Source: Lachnospiraceae bacterium (GTDB lineage Bacteria; Bacillota; Clostridia; Lachnospirales; Lachnospiraceae). Taken from it: DNA of 64,000 bases. Below are positions 7,878 through 15,762 of this stretch, piece by piece (positions within the stretch are counted from its first letter, which is position 1; every line of letters starts with the position of its first letter). The DNA lies in assembly GCA_022483465.1 (NCBI GenBank), contig JAKVNF010000001.1:1364001-1428000 (forward strand), in the 5' to 3' direction. Both the position numbers and the translations under genes were made by a program. A model generated the notes under the pieces. The model worked only from the letters and a program-made list of their open reading frames with translations. It made no database searches and had not been told where the DNA came from.

Positions 7878-8202
7878 TTGATTCCTCCGTCTCCTCATTG
7901 CAACAGTCCCGATCCGGGGCGGCCTTTCCGCAGCAGCAGTTTAGGCTGTCAATGAAGCTGCGGAACGCGGTCAGGGTCTCGCAGTTTAGGGAGTAATAGG
8001 TGTTCTTCCACTCTCTTCTGGTAAGCACCAGTCCGCACTCCGTCAGGATCTTCATGTGGTGGGACAGGGTCGGCTGGGTGATCTGAAAGTGCTCCAGCAG
8101 CCGGCAGGCGCACATCTCACCGCCGGTCAGAAGTTCCACGATCTGGATCCGGTTGGTATCTCCCAGAGCCCGGCAGATCAAAGAGGCATCCATCGCATTC
8201 AT
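7867..8202 (-). CDS. arsR: ArsR-family metalloregulator
   Basis: A 111-residue winged-helix repressor. The DNA-recognition region is QPTLSHHMKILTECGLV and the wing contains TRREWKNTYYSL. GEMCACRLLEHF places a CxC pair at the start of the alpha-3 helix, the classical As(III) sensing site. Additional Cys clusters (NCCC, DCC) lie in the C-terminal tail. GGAAGG precedes the ATG. As(III) binding should release the operator and derepress the operon. It is the second gene, after arsP. Confidence 0.93.
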   Translation of the reverse strand: MNAMDASLICRALGDTNRIQIVELLTGGEMCACRLLEHFQITQPTLSHHMKILTECGLVLTRREWKNTYYSLNCETLTAFRSFIDSLNCCCGKAAPDRDCCNEETEESNET

Positions 8203-8225
8203 GTATTTCTTCCTTCCTCTCTTGG

Positions 8226-9224
8226 TCACAGCAGCACCGCCTGGATTCCGTTGAAGACGTAGCCGACAGCGATGATGCCCAGGGTGCACAGAAGAATAAA
8301 GACACCCAAAAGCTTTGGCTTTACCGCCTTGCGCAAAAGGATCAGCGAGGGGAGGCTCAGCGTGGTCACCGCCATCATGAAGCTGATCACAGTGCCAAGG
8401 AGTGCCCCCTTGGCAAGGAGCGCCTCCGCAACCGGGATCGTTCCGAAGATGTCCGCGTACATGGGCACCCCGATCAGCGAGGCCAGTACGACGCCGAGCG
8501 GGTTCCTGCTCCCCAGCACCGTCTCCACTGCGCCGGCGGGGATCCAGTTGTGGATCAGGGCGCCGACGCCGACACCCAAAAGCAGGTACGGGAACACCTT
8601 CCGCAGGGTGAAGGACACCTGCTCTCCCGCGTAGGAGAGGCGCTCCCGCACCGAGGGGGATGATTCGGCCCGCTCCGCCGGCGCTGCCGCGTTCCGGACC
8701 AGGTCCTCCAGCTCCTCCTCCATGTGCAGATGCTCGATGATCGTTCCCCCGATAACGGCCACCAGCAGCCCGAACAGCACGTAGGCGAGGGCCACCCGGG
8801 GACCAAAGGCACCCGCAAGAAGCACAAGGCTCCCCAGGTCCACCATCGGAGAGGAGATCAGAAACGAAAAAGTCACCCCCAGCGGCAGGCCCGCGCTGGT
8901 GAATCCCATGAAGATCGGGATGGAGGAACAGGAGCAGAACGGCGTCACCGTACCCAGCAGGGCGCCGACCGCATTTGCGCCGATCCCGTGGAAGCGTCCC
9001 ATGATCCGGCGGCTGCGCTGCGGCGGAAAAAAGCTCTGGATGTACGAGACGAAAAAGATGAGGACGCACAAGAGGATCGAGATCTTCACCACGTCGTAGC
9101 AGAAGAACAGGATGCTCCCGCCAATCCGGCTGTCTGTGTCCAGGCCCAGGGCAGTCAGCCCCCGGTTCATGAGCTCCCGGATTCCCTGCATGCCCAGGAT
9201 CTGCTCCTGTATGAACGTACCCAT
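8226..9224 (-). CDS. arsP: ArsP-type permease (DUF318 family)
   Basis: A 332-residue membrane protein with about eight to ten segments. TPFCSCSSIPIFMGF is the signature Cys motif of the SO_0444/ArsP permease family, whose characterised members expel trivalent organoarsenicals; related members are proposed to handle metals. A charged cytoplasmic loop (residues about 175-205) splits the two halves, and GVPMYADIFGTIPVAEALL is the matching motif in the second half. The start at 9224 has GGAG seven bases before it and is the first gene behind the ars promoter. Confidence 0.9.
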   Translation of the reverse strand: MGTFIQEQILGMQGIRELMNRGLTALGLDTDSRIGGSILFFCYDVVKISILLCVLIFFVSYIQSFFPPQRSRRIMGRFHGIGANAVGALLGTVTPFCSCSSIPIFMGFTSAGLPLGVTFSFLISSPMVDLGSLVLLAGAFGPRVALAYVLFGLLVAVIGGTIIEHLHMEEELEDLVRNAAAPAERAESSPSVRERLSYAGEQVSFTLRKVFPYLLLGVGVGALIHNWIPAGAVETVLGSRNPLGVVLASLIGVPMYADIFGTIPVAEALLAKGALLGTVISFMMAVTTLSLPSLILLRKAVKPKLLGVFILLCTLGIIAVGYVFNGIQAVLL

Positions 9225-9241
9225 CACTTCTCTCCCTCTCA

Positions 9242-9295
9242 TCACATTTATTCTCATCAATGTGACAGGATAGCAGTCAGATAGATCGTTGTCAA
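9242..9295 (-). promoter_or_regulatory. ars operon promoter and candidate ArsR operator
   Basis: On the minus strand a consensus TTGACA (9290-9295) is followed by a 17-bp spacer and TATCCT (9267-9272). Immediately downstream, 9242-9265 is a dyad with TCACATT and AATGTGA arms around ten bases. Its position over the transcription start fits repressor binding by the ArsR encoded in the operon. The promoter is directly visible; the operator assignment is inferred. Confidence 0.75.
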
Positions 9296-9436
9296 TATCA
9301 TTGCATACTTTTTTCGTTCGTGCCGCCTCTCCCGTTCGACAATTGCCTGCCCAAAAGAGGCATGTCATAATGGAGCTAGAGAGTTGTTTGAAGAGTCAGA
9401 TGCTTCAGGTCAGACAATTGAAAAAGGGGGAAATAC

Positions 9437-9697
9437 ATGAAAAGGGAAGATGTTACGGCTCTTGCGGTCCGGACGATTCTGCTCAGCGTCTTCGGACTCT
9501 GTGCGCTGCCGTTTTGCTGTGTCATCGTCCAGTATATCGACTCGGTGACCGGATTCAGCACGGGAAGCGGCTATTTCAGCGATCCGATGAGTTATCTCAC
9601 CAGGGGCCCTCTGATCTACCTTCTCATTATCCTCTGCGTCGATCTCACCCTCGCCGCAGGCTGCCTGATCTGGAACCGGCACCGCCGGTCCGAATGA
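9437..9697 (+). CDS. Small two-TM membrane protein, 86 aa
   Basis: Two hydrophobic segments (about residues 10-30 and 57-78) flank a short loop containing GFSTGSGYFSDPMSY, and the tail is basic (WNRHRRSE). GGGGG lies seven bases before the ATG. It runs divergently from the ars operon. I do not recognise the family; composition suggests a membrane accessory protein. Confidence 0.65.
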   Translation: MKREDVTALAVRTILLSVFGLCALPFCCVIVQYIDSVTGFSTGSGYFSDPMSYLTRGPLIYLLIILCVDLTLAAGCLIWNRHRRSE

Positions 9698-9844
9698 CAG
9701 GGGGAGGTGCCTGCACGGATATCCCAGCTCTGATTTTCTCACGAAAAGCTCCAAAAGCCGGGTGAGAATGACAAATCCTGTCCATCTGGTTCTCTACAAT
9801 GGGGAAGAAATCAGGGCGGGAAGCCGCAAGGAAGGGATAAGACC

Positions 9845-9991
9845 ATGGAAGAAGAGATCAAGAGCGATAAGATCGAGCGGATTCTTCACATCTACAACAA
9901 GCTCATCAATGGAGACATCCGAGGAGCCCTGAACCTGCTGCCTCTTACCTGCTGTTCTCTTCTGTCAGACGGCGCAGTGTCCCCTCTATAG
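9845..9991 (+). pseudogene. N-terminal stub of a WYL/HTH-type transcriptional regulator
   Basis: The ORF begins MEEEIKSDKIERILHIYNKL, followed by INGDI, the typical opening of YafY/WYL-domain regulators (D-x-I-x-R-I-L...LINGE). It departs from the family after about 25 codons and stops at 48. A GGAAGG ribosome binding site is still present. The opposite strand over 9945-10050 reads a stop-terminated tail with protein-like composition (REYVQIEGGAEAEMQNAIEG), which suggests two broken genes joined at this point. The stub could not bind DNA as a full regulator. Confidence 0.55.
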
Positions 9992-10056
9992 CATTCTGCA
10001 TCTCCGCTTCTGCGCCGCCTTCGATCTGTACATACTCCCTTGAAAATTCGGGGCAT

Positions 10057-10083
10057 AAAAAAACGGCCTGCACAGGCAGACCG
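10057..10083 (-). terminator. Rho-independent terminator
   Basis: On the minus strand CGGTCTGC pairs with GCAGGCCG around CTGT and is followed by seven T. It ends the LURP-one-like gene transcript. Confidence 0.85.
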
Positions 10084-10091
10084 CAAATTCT

Positions 10092-10562
10092 TCAGCTGCG
10101 GGAACACTTCTCCGCATCGATTGCCAGAACCAGCATCAGCGCATAGATGGCATCCCCGGGATCCCGGACATCGATGACGTAGGTGTCTGTCAAGTGGAAG
10201 AGTTCCTTGGTGATCACCGCCACGGTATCTCCCGCCTGGTTCCGAATCCGGTAATCCCACTCGGTGATGGAACCGGTCACACGCCACCCTCTGCAGTCGA
10301 TGTCGTACTCCGGCCGAAGCAGAGTCAGCTTTTTCGCAATGCTCCCCACCCGGTTCCCGGCAAGGTACAAATCGAACCGGGGAAGGAGCGTCACGACCTT
10401 CTCCTTCACCATGCCCAGTTCCCGTCCCGACGGGTCCAGGATCTTCAGGCAGTGCCCCCAGGACAGCTGCCCCTTCACCGTGTAGACCTTGCTGCCTGCC
10501 TCATCCCAGATGTCATAGCTGTCAAACCAGGAAAACATCCGCTGCCGGAATCGCAACTTCAT
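10092..10562 (-). CDS. LURP-one-related (YxjI-like) protein
   Basis: A 156-residue protein starting MKLRFRQRMFSWFDSYDIWD. The alternating strands and the pattern of a WxHCLKILDPSG and RPEYDIDCRGWRVTGSI give the twelve-strand barrel around a helix known for LURP-one/Tubby-C-like proteins. AGGAGG lies eight bases before the ATG at 10562. The function of bacterial members is not established. A terminator follows nine bases after the stop. Confidence 0.75.
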   Translation of the reverse strand: MKLRFRQRMFSWFDSYDIWDEAGSKVYTVKGQLSWGHCLKILDPSGRELGMVKEKVVTLLPRFDLYLAGNRVGSIAKKLTLLRPEYDIDCRGWRVTGSITEWDYRIRNQAGDTVAVITKELFHLTDTYVIDVRDPGDAIYALMLVLAIDAEKCSRS

Positions 10563-10772
10563 CTTTTCTTCCTCCTGCACCCTGTCGGCATCTTCGCCGT
10601 CTCCTCGCTGCCGCAGCACCTCACACCGCGGCGGCCGATAACCCAGGCATTTATCGGCAATCAGGTTTCGTAACCATGTTCCACTATGATATGATCATCT
10701 GACAGCATGACAGCTGTTTTCTGCGTTTCTTCGCTGTCTTGTCTGAGAAATCCACATAGGGGGGAATATTCC

Positions 10773-12179
10773 ATGAACGAAACCGCACCTGTCAAAGAAA
10801 ACAAGATGGGCACCCTGCCGATCCGCAGGCTTGTGCTCGGCATGTCGCTGCCGATGATGATCTCCATGCTTGTCCAGGCTCTGTACAACATCGTGGACAG
10901 CTACTTCGTCGGCATGTACGACGGCTCCTACGGGGTGGCGGCGCTGACCATCGCCTTTCCGCTGCAGAACCTGATGATTGCTTTCGGCGCCGGAACCGGC
11001 GTCGGCATCAATGCCCTGCTCTCCCGCTCCCTGGGGGAGAAGAGATTTGACCAGTCCGATGCGGCCGCAAACAACGGCATCTTCCTGGCGGCTGTCAATT
11101 ATGTCCTCTTCCTGCTTCTCAACCTTACCATCGCCGGCATCTTTGTCCGAAGCCAGCTCAACACCCAGGAGAGTGCCGTTGCCATCGACTATGCAGTCTC
11201 CTACCTGCGCATCGTCATGTGCCTCTCCTTTGGGCTGTTCCTGCAGATGACCTTTGAGCGGCTGCTCCAGGCCACCGGACTGACCCATCTCTCCATGATC
11301 TCCCAGATCACAGGTGCCGTTGCCAACATCATTCTGGACTACATGATGATCTTTGGCAAGGGACCCTTCCCGGTGCTCGGCGTTGCCGGTGCAGCCTACG
11401 CCACGGTGATCGGGCAGTGTCTCGCCGCCTGCGTCGGCCTGTTCCTGAACATCCGGTTCAACAAAGAGCTCCACCTCTCCCTTCCGCAGATCCTGCATCC
11501 GTCCCGGCAGGTCATCGGCAGGATCTACTACGTCGGCATCCCGACCATTGCCATGATGGCAATCGGCTCCGTCATGAGCTACCTGATGAATCTGATCCTC
11601 GGCCGCATCGGCGGCAGGAATGCGATTACGGTGTTCGGCATCTATTTCAAGCTGCAGAGCTTTTTCTTCATGCCGGTCTTCGGCCTGAACAACGGCATCA
11701 TTCCCATCCTGGCCTACAACCTCGGTGCCCGCAAGCCGGACCGCATCCGGAAAACGCTCCGGTTCGCGCTAAAGCTCGCCTTTGGCATCATGCTGGCCGG
11801 CACCATTGTGTTCTGGCTCTTTCCGGAGCAGCTGATGCACGTCTTCTCCGCGCCGGACGACGTCACAGCGATGGGGATTGTCGCGCTCCGCACGATCAGC
11901 ATTCACTTTCCCATCGCTGCCATCGGCATTGTCCTTGGCTCGACCTTCCAGGCATTCTCCGAGAGCATGTACTCCCTCTGGATCTCCCTCTCCCGTCAGC
12001 TGATCGTCCTGATCCCGACGGCCTTTCTCCTGTCGCTGACCGGCAGCGTTGACGCGGTCTGGTTCTGCTTTGTCATCGCGGAGATCGTCTCTCTGATTCT
12101 GTCTGTGACATTTTATAAAAAGGTGGCTGCCAAGTGCATTGCCCCGCTGGAGCGGGACGCGGCAGCAGCCTCTGCATAA
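10773..12179 (+). CDS. MATE-family efflux transporter
   Basis: A 468-residue protein with twelve hydrophobic segments in two homologous halves. SLPMMISMLVQALYNIVDSY and then FVGMYDG, near the N-terminus, and GIPTIAMMAIGSVMSYLMNL in the second half are the paired family motifs. Members exchange drugs or organic cations for Na+ or H+. The ATG at 10773 follows GGGGGAA and is preferred to an upstream in-frame codon at 10707. The gene is monocistronic with its own terminator. The substrate is unknown. Confidence 0.92.
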   Translation: MNETAPVKENKMGTLPIRRLVLGMSLPMMISMLVQALYNIVDSYFVGMYDGSYGVAALTIAFPLQNLMIAFGAGTGVGINALLSRSLGEKRFDQSDAAANNGIFLAAVNYVLFLLLNLTIAGIFVRSQLNTQESAVAIDYAVSYLRIVMCLSFGLFLQMTFERLLQATGLTHLSMISQITGAVANIILDYMMIFGKGPFPVLGVAGAAYATVIGQCLAACVGLFLNIRFNKELHLSLPQILHPSRQVIGRIYYVGIPTIAMMAIGSVMSYLMNLILGRIGGRNAITVFGIYFKLQSFFFMPVFGLNNGIIPILAYNLGARKPDRIRKTLRFALKLAFGIMLAGTIVFWLFPEQLMHVFSAPDDVTAMGIVALRTISIHFPIAAIGIVLGSTFQAFSESMYSLWISLSRQLIVLIPTAFLLSLTGSVDAVWFCFVIAEIVSLILSVTFYKKVAAKCIAPLERDAAAASA

Positions 12180-12198
12180 ACCTCACCAAAATCAAAGT

Positions 12199-12239
12199 GC
12201 GGCGGACTCCGGACCACTCCGGAATCCGCCGCATTTTTG
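12199..12239 (+). terminator. Rho-independent terminator of the MATE gene
   Basis: GCGGCGGACTCCGG pairs with CCGGAATCCGCCGC around six bases with one mismatch, then A and five T. Confidence 0.88.
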
Positions 12240-12392
12240 TGCACCTGCCCTCTCAGCGGAGGCGCTCCCCTGCGAGGTCCTCCCGCCGCACAGGCTCAGA
12301 ATATCCTATCGCCCCGGCTCTCCTGCCTGCAGGGCACCGCCCGCCGGGTTCGCGTGTCCTCTCTGCCCCCAATGCCATTCAATCATAGACAA

Positions 12393-12426
12393 CAAAAAAG
12401 GTGTCCGACAGATCGTGTCAGACACC
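12393..12426 (-). terminator. Rho-independent terminator of tRNA-Gln
   Basis: On the minus strand GGTGTCTGACA pairs with TGTCGGACACC around CGATC with one wobble, followed by six T. Confidence 0.88.
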
Positions 12427-12437
12427 ATAGCTTTTCG

Positions 12438-12510
12438 CTGGGATAGTTGGATTCGAACCAACGAAATGACGGAGTCAGAGTCCGTTGCCTTACCGCTTGG
12501 CTATATCCCA
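12438..12510 (-). tRNA. tRNA-Gln (CUG anticodon)
   Basis: The minus strand folds into a full cloverleaf. The acceptor TGGGATA pairs with TATCCCA, discriminator G. The D arm contains AGCCAAGCGGTAAGGCA, the anticodon stem ACGGA/TCCGT encloses CTCTGAC with anticodon CTG, and the T arm is GTTGGTTCGAATCCAAC. The 3' CCA is not encoded. CTG reads CAG codons, consistent with the GC-rich codon usage. It has its own promoter and terminator. Confidence 0.95.
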
Positions 12511-12556
12511 ATGGATTCCCGCAGTGGAGTGTGTTAGCTCTCCGCTACGAGAAATA

Positions 12557-12585
12557 AGTATAGACGCCTCTCCCAAATCTTGCAA
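12557..12585 (-). promoter_or_regulatory. Promoter of tRNA-Gln
   Basis: On the minus strand TTGCAA (12580-12585), a 17-bp spacer and TATACT (12557-12562) sit about 45 bases upstream of the tRNA. A GC-rich stretch just after the -10 could contribute to growth-rate control, which is common for tRNA genes but not proven here. Confidence 0.8.
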
Positions 12586-12650
12586 GTACTATTTTAGGGA
12601 AATATTTTCTTTGTTGTCTGACATTTTTGCCAGTTTCGAGGGTCCGCCCC

Positions 12651-14093
12651 TCAGTTCTTCTTCCAGACAGAGGGGACCAGGGTAATCAGCATCGGATAGA
12701 GCTCCAGGCGCCCCGCCAGCATGTCAAACATCAGGACATACTTGGACAGGAGCGAGAGCCCGTTGAAGTTCGCGGCGGGGCCGACGTCGGCAAAGCCGGG
12801 TCCGATGTTGTTGAAGGTCGCCGCGACGGCGGTGAAGTCGGTCATGAAATCCCACTTGGGATCGATCGTCAGGATGAACACCGAGAGGATGAACAGGAAG
12901 GTGTAGGTGGAGAGATACACCGAGGTGCTCTTGATCGTCTGCTTGTCCAGGGGCTTTCCGTCAAACTGCAGCGTGGAGACCGCCTTGGGGTGCAGGAACT
13001 CCCGAATCTGCAGCCGCATGCTGCGGAACAGGATCACCACCCGGGAGACCTTGATGCCGCCGCCCGTGGAACCCGCGCAGGCACCGCAGAACATCAGAAA
13101 CAGCAGGATCCCCTTGGAGAGGGTGGGCCAGGTGTCAAAGTCAAAGGTGCTGTATCCCGTCGTCGTGATGATTGAGGCAACCTGGAAGGCTGCGTTGTGG
13201 AAGGCGAGAAACAGGCTGTTGAAATAGCCGCGGACGTTGAAGGTGATCATCGCAATGGAGGCCGCAATGATGATCAGGTAGCAGCGCACCTCGTCCATCC
13301 GGAAGGCATCCTTCCTGTCATGCCGCAGCAGCAGATAGTAGAAGTTGAAGTTCACTCCGAACAGGATCATGAAGATCGAGAGGATCGCCTGCTGCAGCAC
13401 CGTGTAGGAGGCGGCACTGTCGTTTCGGACGCCAAAGCCGCCGGTGCCGGCCGAGCCGAACGACATGCACAGCGCGTCAAAGATCGGCATCCTGGCAAGA
13501 AGCAGGAGCACGATCTGCACGATGGTCATGCCGAAGTAGATCAGGTACAGGATCTTCGCGCTCTCCTTGAGCTTGGGCACCAGCTTCCCGAAGGAGGGGC
13601 CCGGGCTCTCCGCCCGCATCAGCTGGGCGCTGTAGCCGCCCGTCAGCGGGACGATGGCCAGCATGAAGACGATGACGCCCATGCCGCCCACCCAGTGGGT
13701 AAAGCTGCGCCAGAACAGGCTTGCGTGGGACAGCGCCTCCACATCGGTGAGAATGCTGGCACCGGTGGTGGTAAAGCCGGAGATCGTCTCAAACAGCGCG
13801 TTGGAGAAGTTCGGGATGTCCCCGTTGATCACAAAGGGAAGGGCGCCGAAGATGGAGATCAGCACCCAGGCCAGGGCGACACTGACAATGCCCTCCCTGG
13901 CGTAAAACACAAATTTCTTGGGCTTTCGCAGGGTCAGAAGAAAGCCGATGCCCAGGCACACCACTGCCATGATGAGGAAGGACCAGCCCTGCTGCTCCTG
14001 GTACAAGAGCCCTGTCAGCGCGGGAAGCAGCAGAAGCACTGCCTCCAGCTTGAGCACCATACCCTCGATATAGCGAACGATTGCGTAATGCAT
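12651..14093 (-). CDS. trkH: Trk/Ktr potassium uptake membrane subunit
   Basis: A 480-residue channel-like protein of the TrkH/KtrB superfamily. The four P-loop filter regions are visible as ISGFTTTGAS, FGSAGTGGFG, IITTTGYSTFD and FNNIGPGFADVGP. Each centres on the glycine that coordinates K+. The C-terminus ends after a last membrane segment. It is four bases downstream of trkA in the same operon, so K+ gating should depend on the RCK partner, which is interrupted here. Confidence 0.95.
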   Translation of the reverse strand: MHYAIVRYIEGMVLKLEAVLLLLPALTGLLYQEQQGWSFLIMAVVCLGIGFLLTLRKPKKFVFYAREGIVSVALAWVLISIFGALPFVINGDIPNFSNALFETISGFTTTGASILTDVEALSHASLFWRSFTHWVGGMGVIVFMLAIVPLTGGYSAQLMRAESPGPSFGKLVPKLKESAKILYLIYFGMTIVQIVLLLLARMPIFDALCMSFGSAGTGGFGVRNDSAASYTVLQQAILSIFMILFGVNFNFYYLLLRHDRKDAFRMDEVRCYLIIIAASIAMITFNVRGYFNSLFLAFHNAAFQVASIITTTGYSTFDFDTWPTLSKGILLFLMFCGACAGSTGGGIKVSRVVILFRSMRLQIREFLHPKAVSTLQFDGKPLDKQTIKSTSVYLSTYTFLFILSVFILTIDPKWDFMTDFTAVAATFNNIGPGFADVGPAANFNGLSLLSKYVLMFDMLAGRLELYPMLITLVPSVWKKN

Positions 14094-14096
14094 TGC

Positions 14097-15725
14097 TTAC
14101 TTCTCCAGAATGTCCTTGATATCCCCGAATCCCTTGTGCGTTGTCACGAGAATCACGCTGTCGCCCTCCTCGATGGAGGTCTGTCCGTTGGGGAGAATGG
14201 ACTTGCCGTTCCGGATGATGCAGGCAATCAGCACGTTGTCCTTGGTGTGGAGCTTTGCCAGGGGGATGCCTACCACAGAGGGCTCATTGTGAATGGCAAA
14301 CTCCAGCGCCTCCGCCTTGCCCTCCACGATGTAGTACAGGGTCTCCACGTTGCTGCCCAGGGAGTTCTGCATGGCGCGGGCATAGCGGATGATGGACTCC
14401 GCGGTGATGTTCTTGGGGTGGATCATGCTGCCCAGGTTCAGGCGGTCGATGATCGTGTCGATGGAAATCCGGTTTGTCTTGGTGATGACCTTGGCCGCCT
14501 GGTTGCACTGCTGGGCGAACAGGGACAGGAAGATGTTCTCCTCGTCGATGCCGGTCAGCGTGACAAAGGACTCGCAGGTCTCCACGCCCTCCTCCATCAG
14601 GATGTCCTGATCCGTGCCGTCCCCGTTGATGATGATGGCCTTCGGGAGGTTCTCGGAGAGCCACTCACAGCGGCTCCGGTCCTTCTCGATGATCTTGACC
14701 CCGATCCCGTAGGAGAGGAGCTGCTTCGCCAGGTAGTAGGCGATGGTGCCGCCGCCGACGATCATCGTGTTGGCAACCCGGTGGATCTCGACGCCGATCT
14801 TGGAGAAGAAATGGCCCTTTCACTTTTTTTGTGGGATGAGCCCCTCCTGACCTCCGCTCAGAGCCCTGGATCCGGCTTCTCCTCTGGTGCCCAATAAGCC
14901 TTTTGGGTTACTGTAATCTTTGCCGGACCGTGGGAGCATCGCCGAGGGGCCCACGGTCTCGGAGCTGTCTCTGCCAGTCCAGACTACCACTTGAAGTGGT
15001 AGTACTTTTTAGAAGGTATCCTCTATGGATTATCTCCTTCTGGTGCATCACACAAGAAAAATGAAAGACCCGAAGAAATTGCGGGCATGGGAGGGTTCCG
15101 CAATGACGCTGATGGTGTCCCCCGCGTGCAGCACAAAGGAGCCGCCGGGAATCACCACCTCGCCGCGGCGCTGGACCGCGCAGACGAGGACCTCCGCCTT
15201 GACCCTGCTGCCCAGCTCTGTCAGCGAGCAGTTGTCCAGGATGGACCCGTGGGGAATCACGAACTGCAGGAGCTCGACTCTGCCCCTGGCGAAGGTGTCG
15301 ATCTTGATCGCGGAGGGGAAGCGCAGCAGCCGGGAGATCTCCGAGGCCGCGGCCCGCTCCGGGTTGATCGTCATGGAAAGACCCAGCTCCTCCCGGATGT
15401 ACCCGATCTCGTCGTTGTACAAAGGGTTCCGGACCCGCGCCACCGTGCTGCAGTTGCCCGCCTTCTTGGCGAACAGGCAGCACAGGAGGTTGAGCTCGTC
15501 CGAATTCGTCACGGCAATGAGGAGGTTGGTGTCCTCAATGCCCGCTTCCTTCAGGACGGAATAGCTGGCTCCGTTTCCCACCACACCCATCACGTCAAAA
15601 TTGTCCGTGATGTCGGTGACCACATCGCTGTCCGTGTCGATGACCGCAATGTCGTGGCCCTCACCGCTCAGCCGCTCCACAATGGTCCTTCCGACCTTGC
15701 CGCAGCCGACTACTATGATGCGCAT
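14097..15725 (-). pseudogene. trkA: TrkA potassium uptake regulator, split by a MITE
   Basis: Two open segments together encode one normal-length TrkA. 15048-15725 (225 codons, MRIIVVGCGKVGRTIVERLS) carries the first NAD-binding RCK_N and RCK_C modules. 14097-14765 (222 codons from MIVGGGTIAYYLAKQLL) carries the second pair. Removing 14813-15079 (element plus one target copy) restores the frame: HARNFF continues directly into SKIGVEIHRVANTMIVGGG. With the insert, the first half ends in GSFIFLV and a stop. The second half has an in-frame TGA within the element and no ribosome binding site before its first ATG. The first module might still be made; loss of the second is likely. Confidence 0.92.
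14805..15079. mobile_element. 259-bp ISL3-type MITE inserted in trkA, with GAAGAAAT target duplication
   Basis: The element spans 14813-15071 and is bounded by GAAGAAAT at 14805-14812 and 15072-15079. Its ends, GGCCCTTTCAC... and the complement of ...GAAAGACCC, form imperfect inverted repeats of about 26 bp. Both ends match those of the complete ISL3-family element at 54839-56592. A 35-bp internal block with a CCGTGGG/CCCACGG hairpin (about 14922-14960) recurs almost unchanged in that IS at 56448-56482. There is no transposase, so it is a non-autonomous derivative. A second palindrome (ACTACCACTT/AAGTGGTAGT) followed by T's lies at about 14984-15011. Confidence 0.93.
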
Positions 15726-15762
15726 TCCTTATTCCCCTCCAAATGTATTGCCGATTCCGACC

